NCBI RefSeq assembly: GCF_024721155.1
Contig: NZ_JAHVAP010000014.1
Location: forward strand, 62,001-126,000
Direction of reading: 5' to 3'
Length of the DNA: 64,000 bases
From: Mucilaginibacter phenanthrenivorans
GTDB lineage: Bacteria; Bacteroidota; Bacteroidia; Sphingobacteriales; Sphingobacteriaceae
Part shown: positions 25,765 to 33,710 of the stretch, piece after piece
How the letters are laid out: the number at the start of each line of letters is the position of its first letter
Numbering within the stretch: position 1 is the first letter of the stretch
The notes under the pieces: model-generated
Seen by the model: only the letters and a program-made list of their open reading frames with translations
Told to the model about the DNA's origin: nothing
Databases searched by the model: none
Position numbers and translations under genes: made by a program

Positions 25765-26352
25765 TTAATTAGTACATTCAATTGGTAAAAATTGAAATCT
25801 GCTCCTGTTAAAATTAATTGCCTTGTGATTTATGAACCAGGATTTCCCCAGGTAGTTTTCTATTGCACCAAATCCGAGAACTAATTTGGAGCCTTTCTTT
25901 AACAATGCAATCGGATTCCTGTAATGTGTTCTTTTGGTGCCATCGGCAAATATGTAGTCTGCAAATAAAGTATCCTTTTTAAACTGCCCTATAATTTCGC
26001 CGTGATCAAACTCTTTTTCCAACTCATCTGATTGTAGTTCTGAATATTTTATTTCTAACCTGCCATAAATTTTACCGTTCGGCATTGTTTTAAATTTCAA
26101 AAAAGCACTGTCTTTTTGATAGATAGCTTTGAAACAGTGTTCAGGATAATTGATGAGTTTATAACTATCACCGCTTCGCGGTGCTGTATTTTTTGTGTTG
26201 TGATTGCAACTAAACAAAAACACTGAAATAAAAAAAATCAACTTATAAATTTCATTTTTCGTCTTTAAATTTATTTTAGCTGTTAATGTTTTTGCTGCAA
26301 AACTTACGAAATAAAGTTTGTCATACTCGTGGAACTTATACTTTCTTCCCAT
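25765..26352 (-). CDS. Lipoprotein of unknown function fused to a RAYT transposase start
   Basis: A 195-residue frame made of two parts. Residues 1-19 (MGRKYKFHEYDKLYFVSFA) are nearly the same as the start of the REP transposase at 30080-30631, and the DNA upstream matches too. After the junction comes a lipoprotein: hydrophobic LIFFISVFLFSC with a lipobox Cys, then a beta-rich domain of about 140 residues with no recognised family. The likely original ATG (26253-26255) is out of frame and hits TGA after five codons, so one base seems to be lost there. The transposase start restores an open frame, but with a 37-residue charged stretch ahead of the signal sequence. Export may therefore fail. 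Confidence 0.65.
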   Translation of the reverse strand: MGRKYKFHEYDKLYFVSFAAKTLTAKINLKTKNEIYKLIFFISVFLFSCNHNTKNTAPRSGDSYKLINYPEHCFKAIYQKDSAFLKFKTMPNGKIYGRLEIKYSELQSDELEKEFDHGEIIGQFKKDTLFADYIFADGTKRTHYRNPIALLKKGSKLVLGFGAIENYLGKSWFINHKAINFNRSRFQFLPIECTN

Positions 26353-26409
26353 TAAGCTAAAATAAATTAATCGGGTTGGTTTCGCAAGCAGAATGCTAAC
26401 AGTGTTTTA

Positions 26410-26440
26410 GATCTAAGTTACGCTCCGCTAAACTTAGACC
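26410..26440 (-). repeat. REP palindrome, copy a
   Basis: 31-base imperfect palindrome with outer arms TCTAAGTT/AACTTAGA and a GC-rich centre. It lies 58 bases ahead of the truncated transposase start, at the same distance as copy f lies from the intact transposase at 30689-30719. The rest of 26441-26596 shows no gene. Confidence 0.85.
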
Positions 26441-26596
26441 AGGAAGGGGTAAAAAGCAAATTGAGCTCGGCACTGAAATTGTCATAGAATTCCCGCTTAC
26501 AGTAACTATTTAGCGCACAATTCATATAAAGAATAAGGAACTTATTTTAATATTTTCCGTATAACCCCTGTTAGCCGTTTTAATTAGTAACACCGT

Positions 26597-28546
26597 ATGG
26601 GAAAACCTCTATTTATACACAAGTTGCATTTTTATATGCTGTGTATAATTACGTATGGTGTGCTCACTATTACCGCAGCTCCCTGCCTCGCTCAGTCAAA
26701 CCGGATAAATGTTCTCCTTAAAAAACTTGATACGGCAAAGCACGATACCGACAGGGTAAATATTTACTATTCCCTTTCCAGATTATATTGGAGTAAAAAT
26801 AGTGATAGCGCACTATTCATGGCGCAAAAGTCTCTTGACCTTGCACAAAAGATTCATTTCGAAAAAGGTATTGCCCTGGCGTATCTTACCAAAGGGGTGG
26901 CCCTGGGATCAAAAGGCAGATATCCTGAAGCGCTGGCAAGTCATTTTCAATGTTTGCGCATTAGTGAAAAATTGGGGATGACGGGATTATCAGGTAATCA
27001 GTATAATAATATCGGTATTGTGTATGCAACCATGGAGGATTATACCAAGGCGCTTTACTATTACCGGAAAGCTTATGCAATTGCGCTGAAACAGCATGAT
27101 CCTACAGGGTTTGCTACCTACGGCTTACTGGTAAATATCGGGGAGATCTTCAAGAAAAAAGGGCAGCCGGATTCTGCCATAGCTTACACTGTCCGGGCGC
27201 TGACAATAGCGAGAAAAGTAAAAGATTCCATCAGCATAGCTATAGCATTATATAATATCGGTGAAAACTATGTTCTCATCAAAAACTACAAGCAGGCTCA
27301 GACTTACCTGTACGAAGCGCTTGATGTAGCAACACGGGCCGCCGATGATGAAGATGTAGCCTACTGTCATAATACCCTGGCCCTTGCCTGCTACTATACC
27401 GGCGACTACAAGTCGGCTATGTTATATGCACAAAAGGGATTGCTGGAAAGCAAAAAACTGGGGATTGTTGACCTGATTACAAAAGCTTATAACGTGCTGT
27501 ATTTAACCCATCTAAAAATGGGCAACTATAAGCAAGCGTTGTATTACCGGGATCTTGAAGTTACGTTAAGTGATAGCCTGAAAACAGTGGAAAGACAAAA
27601 AGCTATCAGGAACATCCAGTCGACCTATGAACTGGAACAAAAGCAAATACAAATTGACCTGCTAAATAAGGACAAGATCATAAGGCAGAAGGAACTGGAC
27701 CAAACAAAATTAAAACGGGATATACTAACAGCCGGAGCAGTGCTTTTACTACTACTGGCTTTCATCCTGTTCAGGAACTACTCGCAAAAAAGGAAGCTTA
27801 GCGAACAGCTCGCTTTACAAAATAAAGATATATCGGCACAAAACCTTCAGCTGGAAGAACTGGTACATGTAAAGGACCGGCTATTTTCTATTATCGGGCA
27901 TGATTTGAGAGGGCCAATCCATACCATAAGCCGGATGATGGATATGATAAAGGAAAAAAGCTTATCAGAAGAAGAAAGCGATTACTGGATAGAGAAAGTA
28001 TCAGAAACCCTTGTAATAACATCACATTTAGTTGAAAACCTGCTGTATTGGGCAAAAAGTCAGATGGATGGCATTCATACCAATCCTGCAAGCTTTGATG
28101 TACAAAAAACAATCGAACAAAATATAAGCCTGCTGAAGGAAAGAGCTGCAGAAAAGCAAGTACTGATAACGGGTTTGGAGGCTGCCAAATCTGAAACTGT
28201 TTATGGGGATGAAACAATGATTGATATCGTGATCAGGAATTTAGCGGAGAACGCAGTGAAATTTTCCAAAGCTGGAGACACCGTTACTATAGCTGCTGAA
28301 AAAAACAAAGCATTCACTGTTATTACCGTAAAAGATAACGGAAAAGGCATTCCGGAGGAGTCCAAGGCAAAAATATTTGACAAGTTTTCATCATACACTA
28401 CTTTCGGCACAGCCAGCGAAAAGGGAAGCGGACTTGGCCTTTTATTGTGTAAAGAGCTTGTTGAAAAAAACAACGGCACACTTTGGTTTGAAAGCATGGA
28501 AGGCATTGGCAGTTCTTTCCATTTTACCATACCATCATTTACCTGA
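26597..28546 (+). CDS. TPR-containing hybrid-less sensor histidine kinase
   Basis: A 649-residue membrane kinase. Signal-type segment (about 15-32), then six or so tetratricopeptide repeats (about 40-330; e.g. YNNIGIVYATMEDYTKALYY) in the periplasm, a coiled coil, a membrane segment (about 375-393), a second coiled coil, the H box IIGHDLRGPIHTISRMM with phospho-acceptor His, and an ATPase domain (RNLAENAVKFS, DNGKGIPEE, GSGLGLLLCKELVEKN). There is no receiver domain and no adjacent regulator, so its partner is elsewhere. A REP palindrome follows the stop. Its 3' end has a near copy at 29525-29864. Confidence 0.9.
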   Translation: MGKPLFIHKLHFYMLCIITYGVLTITAAPCLAQSNRINVLLKKLDTAKHDTDRVNIYYSLSRLYWSKNSDSALFMAQKSLDLAQKIHFEKGIALAYLTKGVALGSKGRYPEALASHFQCLRISEKLGMTGLSGNQYNNIGIVYATMEDYTKALYYYRKAYAIALKQHDPTGFATYGLLVNIGEIFKKKGQPDSAIAYTVRALTIARKVKDSISIAIALYNIGENYVLIKNYKQAQTYLYEALDVATRAADDEDVAYCHNTLALACYYTGDYKSAMLYAQKGLLESKKLGIVDLITKAYNVLYLTHLKMGNYKQALYYRDLEVTLSDSLKTVERQKAIRNIQSTYELEQKQIQIDLLNKDKIIRQKELDQTKLKRDILTAGAVLLLLLAFILFRNYSQKRKLSEQLALQNKDISAQNLQLEELVHVKDRLFSIIGHDLRGPIHTISRMMDMIKEKSLSEEESDYWIEKVSETLVITSHLVENLLYWAKSQMDGIHTNPASFDVQKTIEQNISLLKERAAEKQVLITGLEAAKSETVYGDETMIDIVIRNLAENAVKFSKAGDTVTIAAEKNKAFTVITVKDNGKGIPEESKAKIFDKFSSYTTFGTASEKGSGLGLLLCKELVEKNNGTLWFESMEGIGSSFHFTIPSFT

Positions 28547-28561
28547 TAATTTAACGCCCCT

Positions 28562-28592
28562 GGTCTAAGTTTAGCGCAGCGTAACTTAGACC
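28562..28592 (+). repeat. REP palindrome, copy b
   Basis: Same 31-base palindrome in the orientation of copies c-e, 15 bases after the histidine kinase stop. Together with the kinase 3' end it is part of the segment duplicated at 29525-29909. Confidence 0.9.
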
Positions 28593-28615
28593 AGGGAAGA
28601 GTGAATAACTTTATG

Positions 28616-29440
28616 CTATTTGTTTTTCATTATTTTTTCAAATTCGGCCTGGGTTAGAATTTCTAAAAATTCATCGCTAAAGTGCCATGCAGATACATAC
28701 CCGGCTGACACAACGAAACTGATCACCCAAGTGGTCCTTGACTTCCATAATTTAAACGCACAAATATCTGTCGCGGTTATAAAAGGACTTGTTTCACCTA
28801 AATGTTGGTGTGAGGATGCTTTTATCGGATCGTCACCACCGGTCCCCAGGGGGATAAGATTGTTATGAAGCTTTGTTTTTTTAATTATATTATTGTCTTT
28901 GTCGAAACTGATCAGGTAATCATTTCCTAATAATACTTCATCCGGCGCAGTTTGCGCAGTAATGACGTAGACTCTTTTTGCCCCATTTTTTATAATAGGA
29001 ACAAGATTTAAACTGGTATTTTGATAAAATTTAAAAAGCGTGTCGTTTGAAACAGCCTGTGCGGCTTTTGACCGGATGGTATAGAACTCTTTTTCATTGT
29101 CAGTAAATTTTCTTGTTGTTGTGTCTATACTGTATTTGGACGAGTCTAAATCATGACCGAACTTAACTGTCGCTATTACCACTGGATCTTCATTTTTAGA
29201 AAAAAAGACAGTGGTCATTTCTTTTTTAGTCTCATAGGAAAAATATCCACCCGATAGAAGTTTCTTTCCGCCGAAGCTGGAGGCGAAGACCTGTGTACTA
29301 TGACCCGATGCCCATTCAGAATGATAAAGCATCTCCCCTTCTGCTTTGATGCTATCAGCAATCTTTCTCAGGTCATTTTTTTGCGCTGTTGCGTTTTGCG
29401 TCAGTATAAATAGGACAATCAATGTAAACAGCTTTTTCAT
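28616..29440 (-). CDS. Secreted protein of unknown function
   Basis: About 274 residues from the ATG at 29440, where a clean signal peptide begins (KKLFTLIVLFILTQNATAQ). A longer frame upstream is only the antisense of the kinase fragment and is rejected. The mature protein is a mix of strands and helices (VVIATVKFGHDL, FTIRSKAAQAV-like segments, DYLISFDKDNN, TSPFITATDICAF) with no family I can name. It lies between the kinase 3' end and its second copy, and may have been carried in with that rearrangement. Confidence 0.7.
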   Translation of the reverse strand: MKKLFTLIVLFILTQNATAQKNDLRKIADSIKAEGEMLYHSEWASGHSTQVFASSFGGKKLLSGGYFSYETKKEMTTVFFSKNEDPVVIATVKFGHDLDSSKYSIDTTTRKFTDNEKEFYTIRSKAAQAVSNDTLFKFYQNTSLNLVPIIKNGAKRVYVITAQTAPDEVLLGNDYLISFDKDNNIIKKTKLHNNLIPLGTGGDDPIKASSHQHLGETSPFITATDICAFKLWKSRTTWVISFVVSAGYVSAWHFSDEFLEILTQAEFEKIMKNK

Positions 29441-29524
29441 TAATGGCGAAAAGGTTGGTAAATATTTTGTGAATATAAAAAACCTTGCGGATTTTGTAGC
29501 TACAAAAACGCTTGCGGTAGCCGG

Positions 29525-29864
29525 AGATGAAACAATGATTGATATTGTGATCAGGAATTTAGCGGAGAACGCAGTAAAATTTTCCAAAGCAGGCGATACT
29601 GTTACTATAGCAGCTGAAAAAAATAAAGCATTTACTGTTATTACTGTAAAAGATAACGGAAAGGGCATCCCGGAAGCATCCAAGGCAAAAATATTTGACA
29701 AATTTTCTTCATACACTACCTTCGGCACAGCCAGCGAAAAGGGAAGCGGACTTGGCCTTTTATTGTGTAAAGAGCTTGTCGAAAAAAACAATGGTACACT
29801 TTGGTTTGAAAGTATGGAAGGCATTGGCAGTTCTTTCCATTTTACCATACCATCATTTACCTGA
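29525..29864 (+). pseudogene. Histidine kinase C-terminal fragment (second copy)
   Basis: About 340 bases that match the last 113 codons of the kinase at 26597-28546, continuing into a REP palindrome as the original does. Some twenty bases differ but only one residue clearly changes (Glu to Ala in GIPEES/GIPEAS). The fragment has no H box, no TPR part and no plausible start of its own. The mostly silent differences suggest it came from a sister kinase that was under selection until recently. Confidence 0.85.
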
Positions 29865-29878
29865 TAATTTTACCCGCT

Positions 29879-30062
29879 GGTCTAAGTTTAGCGCAGCGTA
29901 ACTTAGACCTACAATGCCCAAAGCTTTCAGCTTAATAAAATGGCCCCTGGTCTAAGTTTAGCGCAGCGTAACTTAGACCTACAATGCCCAAAGCTTTCAG
30001 CTTAATAAAATAACCGGTACTAATCCCCCCTGGTCTAAGTTTAGCGCAGCGTAACTTAGACC
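29879..30062 (+). repeat. REP palindromes c, d, e in tandem
   Basis: Three REP palindromes in the same orientation (29879-29909, 29949-29979, 30032-30062), each followed by a shared spacer that ends in CAAAGCTTTCAGCTTAA. The spacing is 70 and 83 bases. They lie directly downstream of the RAYT gene, while copy f, inverted, lies upstream, as in classical REP/BIME clusters around a RAYT. Confidence 0.9.
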
Positions 30063-30079
30063 TGCAATACTCAAAGCTT

Positions 30080-30631
30080 TCAGCTTAACAAAATAACCGG
30101 TACTAAACCTTTCTGATCGGTATAATAATCTTTTGCACTACTGTATAAATAATCCGGCGGATATTCAACTGCTCCTGATTCTACCGGGTTGTTGTGCAGG
30201 TAATCAAGTCGCTGGTCCATCATTTCATTGGTCGACAATTGTATAGGGTGATTATGCTGTTGCCAAAACTGGTATTTTTCATTATTGCTATTGTATTGGC
30301 CGGCCCGTCCAAACATCCAAAGCATCCACTCCCTCCTGCTTTCCTGCACGTTTTCGCTAATGGCTTTCAGGATTGTTTTTGACGTATGCCTTTTCAGGTC
30401 ACGTATAATATCCGACAAGTTGCCTTTCTCCGTACTGATTATCAGGTGTACGTGACTCGACATAATACACCACGCATATAATTCAAGGCCCTTGTTTTCT
30501 ATGCAATACTTTAAGCTATCTACAACTATCTCACAGTAAATCCTCCGTACGAACACATCTATCCAATTAACCGTTGCAAAACTTACGAAATAAAGCTTGT
30601 CGTGCTCGTGGAACTTATACTTTCTTCCCAT
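30080..30631 (-). CDS. REP-associated tyrosine transposase (RAYT, IS200-like)
   Basis: A 183-residue single-strand nuclease of the Y1 HUH class. The metal-binding HVH is at residues 60-62 in CIMSSHVHLIIS. The C-terminal YLHNNPVESG and YLYSSAKDYY segments are typical of Bacteroidota RAYTs; I cannot say with certainty which Tyr is catalytic. It is flanked by inverted REP palindromes at both sides, which it presumably recognises and copies. The gene is intact, so it may still be active. Confidence 0.92.
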   Translation of the reverse strand: MGRKYKFHEHDKLYFVSFATVNWIDVFVRRIYCEIVVDSLKYCIENKGLELYAWCIMSSHVHLIISTEKGNLSDIIRDLKRHTSKTILKAISENVQESRREWMLWMFGRAGQYNSNNEKYQFWQQHNHPIQLSTNEMMDQRLDYLHNNPVESGAVEYPPDYLYSSAKDYYTDQKGLVPVILLS

Positions 30632-30688
30632 TGAGCTAAAATAAATTAATCGGGTTGGTTTCGCAAGCAGAATGCTTGCTGTGTTTTA

Positions 30689-30719
30689 GGTCTAAGTTAC
30701 GCTGCGCTAAACTTAGACC
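30689..30719 (-). repeat. REP palindrome, copy f
   Basis: REP palindrome inverted relative to copies b-e, 58 bases upstream of the RAYT start. The 30632-30719 flank is almost the same as 26353-26440. Confidence 0.9.
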
Positions 30720-30836
30720 AGGAGGGATTATAAGAAATCATTTGTAAACAAAATTATTCCCTGCATTAAACACTGTTGCGCAACAGCCACCTTCTGTCTT
30801 GTGGCAGCGGAGAAAAACGCTCGCGGTAGTTGGGGA

Positions 30837-31559
30837 TCAAGATAGTAACGGACTTCTTAAAGTTTTAGTAAAAGTATTTGAAATTAGGTTTTTTTCAACA
30901 TTTGTAAAACTTAAACTTCGATGAAATTTATAAAGTAAATAGACAATAGATAGAATAGATATATTGATTGTATTGATGTGCCTCGATACGTCGAATTGAG
31001 ATTTGACCTCTTCTAAATTTTTAGCTAAACCCATAAATATTTCGCCTTTAGTGTGAACCGTACGACAAAGTTCCTGATAGTGATGAAATAATTGATCGTT
31101 AAAAATTTTAGTGTTTTTATCTTCAATTGCTTTTATCAACGGATGGGAATCAAAATACAATTTCAATTCGTGCATTGGTGTGTAGTCATTCCTGCCTAAA
31201 TTTAGTAACTCAAATTCTACAGGATGATCAAAGTAGTAAATATGATTGTAGAAGTTTTCGATTAATCTTCTTGTAATAATTAGCGACGGGTGATAAAATC
31301 CAATAAATATTAAACTACAGTTTGATAGTAAATCAGAAAGAAGTTCATTTAGAAAAAGGAATTTATTATCTTCTTTAAAATTTTCTTCTAATTTCCCCTC
31401 AAATAATGCAATGAGATATGTAAGTCTGTGGTATTTTTTAAGAAAGGGTTTGTTTTTAACATCGATTAAATGTAATAGTTTGCCGCTTTCAGCCAATTTG
31501 GCTTGAAATTTCGTAAAATCCTTGTCTATGTTTTCCGATTTAAAAATACCGCTCATCAA
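30837..31559 (-). CDS. Helical protein of unknown function, third gene of the ParA operon
   Basis: A 240-residue, AT-rich gene. The protein is predicted almost all-helical, with hydrophobic stretches (LLSNCSLIFIGFYHPSLIIT; INTINISILSIVYLLYKFH) that look buried rather than membrane-spanning, and RRLIENFYNH and HHYQELCRTVH segments rich in polar helix. Conserved-looking Arg and His could make it HEPN-like, but no defining R-X4-6-H motif can be claimed. It is coupled to the 141-residue gene by an ATGA overlap. Confidence 0.65.
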   Translation of the reverse strand: MMSGIFKSENIDKDFTKFQAKLAESGKLLHLIDVKNKPFLKKYHRLTYLIALFEGKLEENFKEDNKFLFLNELLSDLLSNCSLIFIGFYHPSLIITRRLIENFYNHIYYFDHPVEFELLNLGRNDYTPMHELKLYFDSHPLIKAIEDKNTKIFNDQLFHHYQELCRTVHTKGEIFMGLAKNLEEVKSQFDVSRHINTINISILSIVYLLYKFHRSLSFTNVEKNLISNTFTKTLRSPLLS

Positions 31560-31981
31560 ATTTTGATTTTACGTATCATAAGCTCCCAGTCCTTAAAAAA
31601 ATTGGATTTGTCGCTTTTAGTAGAATCGGAGCCCTTGATCGATTTGATTGCTATATTTAAATCTTCAATCTTATTTTTGTCAAAATTAGAAATCGCAAGA
31701 ATTACACGACCAATTATATCTTCTCTTTTTTTCTTTTCGGCACTCGGTATGAATATATCCAATCGCGTTGCAAAATCTGCGATATCTTGATTTTTTTCAA
31801 ATAAATCCTTATTAGTTAATAAAAATGGAATTGTACCTATAAGGCTTTCTAAAGGATTATCATCGCTTTGCTTTTTTTCATCGTAGTTGACGATATCATT
31901 AGACTGTAATCCATCAAGGACTTTTCTAACATTATCAATAATCGCCACTAAATCTTTTTTTGATAATTTACTGTAGTCCAT
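31556..31981 (-). CDS. Small charged protein of unknown function, middle gene of the ParA operon
   Basis: A 141-residue protein, strongly charged and mostly helical, starting DYSKLSKKDLVAIIDNVRKV and ending in KDWELMIRKIKI. No family is recognised. It lies one base after the ParA-like gene stop and overlaps the next gene by four bases. In position it corresponds to a small partner such as ParB-type adaptors next to ParA, but nothing in the sequence shows DNA binding. Confidence 0.65.
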   Translation of the reverse strand: MDYSKLSKKDLVAIIDNVRKVLDGLQSNDIVNYDEKKQSDDNPLESLIGTIPFLLTNKDLFEKNQDIADFATRLDIFIPSAEKKKREDIIGRVILAISNFDKNKIEDLNIAIKSIKGSDSTKSDKSNFFKDWELMIRKIKI

Positions 31982-31982
31982 G

Positions 31983-32825
31983 TTACAATTTATTTAATAA
32001 CTCTTGAGTAATAGATTTAAATTCTTCAGAATATCTTTTGTTTGCTGCATACGAATAAAAATTGTTTAGTGATTTTATACTTTTAGCAACTTTGGTAGAA
32101 TGACTTGAATGGTCCTTAAAACAATCCCATCCACTTGTTTTTACACTTGTCATTATTTCTTCCGAGACTTTTCCAGCAGACACCATAGTAAATACAACGC
32201 CTAGATTTTTTAATGAATGCCCGTGTAGTTCTTCATACTCTTCTAATCCTCTTTCGAGCAACGGTAATCCTAAGGAAGATAAGTAATCGGGTTTAATAGG
32301 TATCAAATAATATTCAGATGCTAGATATGCACTTAATGTTAACAAAGAAAGAGTAGGTGGGCAATCGATAATAATGTAATCGTAATGACTGCATTTTTCA
32401 TCAAGGAATTTTTTTAGTAAGTTTTCGACACCTCTCTTGTTTGTTTCAAAGTTAATTAATTTCAAAGAAGAAGGAATCAAATCGAGGTTACCAACTACTC
32501 GATTTCGAAGCAAAAATGTTCGGGCTTTAATAATATAATCATCTAAGTTAATTGGTTGACTTTTAGTTTTTTTTCTACTGGATGATAAACTTATCTCATC
32601 TTCCTTTGATGGCATCAATATATCATAGACAGTTTTTTTATTTTCGAAATGATTCAATATCTCGTTTTGACCAACCAAATATTGTGTTGCATTAAATTGC
32701 GGGTCAATATCTACTAATAAAATTTTTTTGGAATGGTACCTCCCTAATATATAGGAAATATTGACTGACAGGGTTGTTTTTCCAACCCCGCCTTTCATAT
32801 TAATTACGGTAATCACTTTAGTCAT
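31983..32825 (-). CDS. ParA/MinD family ATPase
   Basis: A 280-residue P-loop ATPase with the deviant Walker A MKGGVGKTTLSVNISY, the Walker A' region ILLVDIDPQFNAT and Walker B YIIIDCPPTLSLL. It matches the ParA group that partitions plasmids, chromosomes or protein complexes by forming ATP-dependent dimers on DNA. No ParB with an HTH and no parS-like repeats were seen. It heads a compact operon with two unknown proteins, all much more AT-rich than their surroundings, next to a RAYT locus, which suggests horizontal origin. Confidence 0.88.
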   Translation of the reverse strand: MTKVITVINMKGGVGKTTLSVNISYILGRYHSKKILLVDIDPQFNATQYLVGQNEILNHFENKKTVYDILMPSKEDEISLSSSRKKTKSQPINLDDYIIKARTFLLRNRVVGNLDLIPSSLKLINFETNKRGVENLLKKFLDEKCSHYDYIIIDCPPTLSLLTLSAYLASEYYLIPIKPDYLSSLGLPLLERGLEEYEELHGHSLKNLGVVFTMVSAGKVSEEIMTSVKTSGWDCFKDHSSHSTKVAKSIKSLNNFYSYAANKRYSEEFKSITQELLNKL

Positions 32826-33013
32826 TCTTAAAGGTTTAGATTAAAATCCGATTTTAGATATGATGTAAATTTAATATAATATTTCAATTTCATAACTGTA
32901 TTTGCATTTTTGTCTACTTGACGGCGGCCGTGGTTCCCATTTGGCGCGAGTCTTACGGGCCGCTAATGCGTAAAAGCTACTCGTGATACCGCCTGCTAAG
33001 TCACCAAGTGCTG

Positions 33014-33502
33014 TTACCCACATTTCGCTTTCCAATCCACAAAATACTGCCTGATCATAGCATCTATATTTTCCCTTGTCGCACCAGCCCAATACCATTG
33101 ATTCTCCGAATAGAGTAAATCGTCGTAAGCATAATACAACGAGAAAAAATCATATAAATCCGATTCATATCCATCATCTATGCAGACCTCTGTTAAGGTA
33201 CTCAACACATTAAGTGTCTGAAGCTTTCCATCAAGTGCCTGGCCAACCAAATAGCAAGCGTAATTTCTTATAACCTGTTCGCGGTCGTCCCATTTCAAAT
33301 CCAATTCCTTAAGAACCTTATCTGCCAGGCTTTGTAATTCAAACTGGTTATAAGGTTCAACTTCTCCGGCAAGGATTATCAAATTTTCGGTTTCAAATCC
33401 GGCTTCCAGCATACTGTAAGCCCAATCAATCCATTGCCTGTTAACATTCCTGCCAAGCATTTTAAAAGCTAATATTTCTGCCGTTGAGGGTATGGATTTC
33501 AT
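33014..33502 (-). CDS. Protein of unknown function
   Basis: A 162-residue acidic, mainly helical protein (AEILAFKMLGRNVNRQWIDW; SLYYAYDDLLYSENQWYWAG). The pattern, with many Trp, Tyr and acidic residues and no signal peptide, resembles the small immunity-like or uncharacterised proteins of Bacteroidota. No toxin gene adjoins it. Base composition is normal for the genome, unlike the ParA operon beside it. Confidence 0.6.
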   Translation of the reverse strand: MKSIPSTAEILAFKMLGRNVNRQWIDWAYSMLEAGFETENLIILAGEVEPYNQFELQSLADKVLKELDLKWDDREQVIRNYACYLVGQALDGKLQTLNVLSTLTEVCIDDGYESDLYDFFSLYYAYDDLLYSENQWYWAGATRENIDAMIRQYFVDWKAKCG

Positions 33503-33536
33503 TTGTTTATAATATTAGTCTTTAAAAATACAATTT

Positions 33537-33654
33537 CGTCATGCTGAATTTATTTCGGCACCCCACTTGCTAAGCTTGCATCATGCTTTCACGAGCGCAG
33601 ACTTAGCACATGGTTACCTTTATGATGGGGTGCCGAAACAAGTTCGGCATGACG
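33537..33654 (+). repeat. MITE-like element with inverted ends
   Basis: About 28-base imperfect inverted repeats at 33537-33564 and 33627-33654 (left CGTCATGCTGAATTTATTTC, right arm its near complement ending GCATGACG) enclose 62 bases without coding. Such CGTCATGCTGAA elements are dispersed in Bacteroidota genomes. Confidence 0.7.
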
Positions 33655-33710
33655 GTTGGGTGAATAAACTGCTACTGCCAACTCACAACTCACAACTGCC
33701 CACTCCCTAC

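Noticed and set aside
29440..29848. N-terminal extension of the secreted protein at 28616-29440
   Set aside because: The extension is the antisense of the kinase fragment; a clean signal peptide starts at 29440.
31983..32825. Plasmid partition locus
   Set aside because: The ATPase is ParA-like, but no ParB, parS-like repeats, replication gene or origin was found.
32871..33098. Minus-strand frame with MWVTALGDLAGGITSSFYAL, recalling a bacteriocin-like peptide
   Set aside because: Its first part is another frame of the 33014-33502 gene, there is no leader or immunity context, and the rest shows no family.
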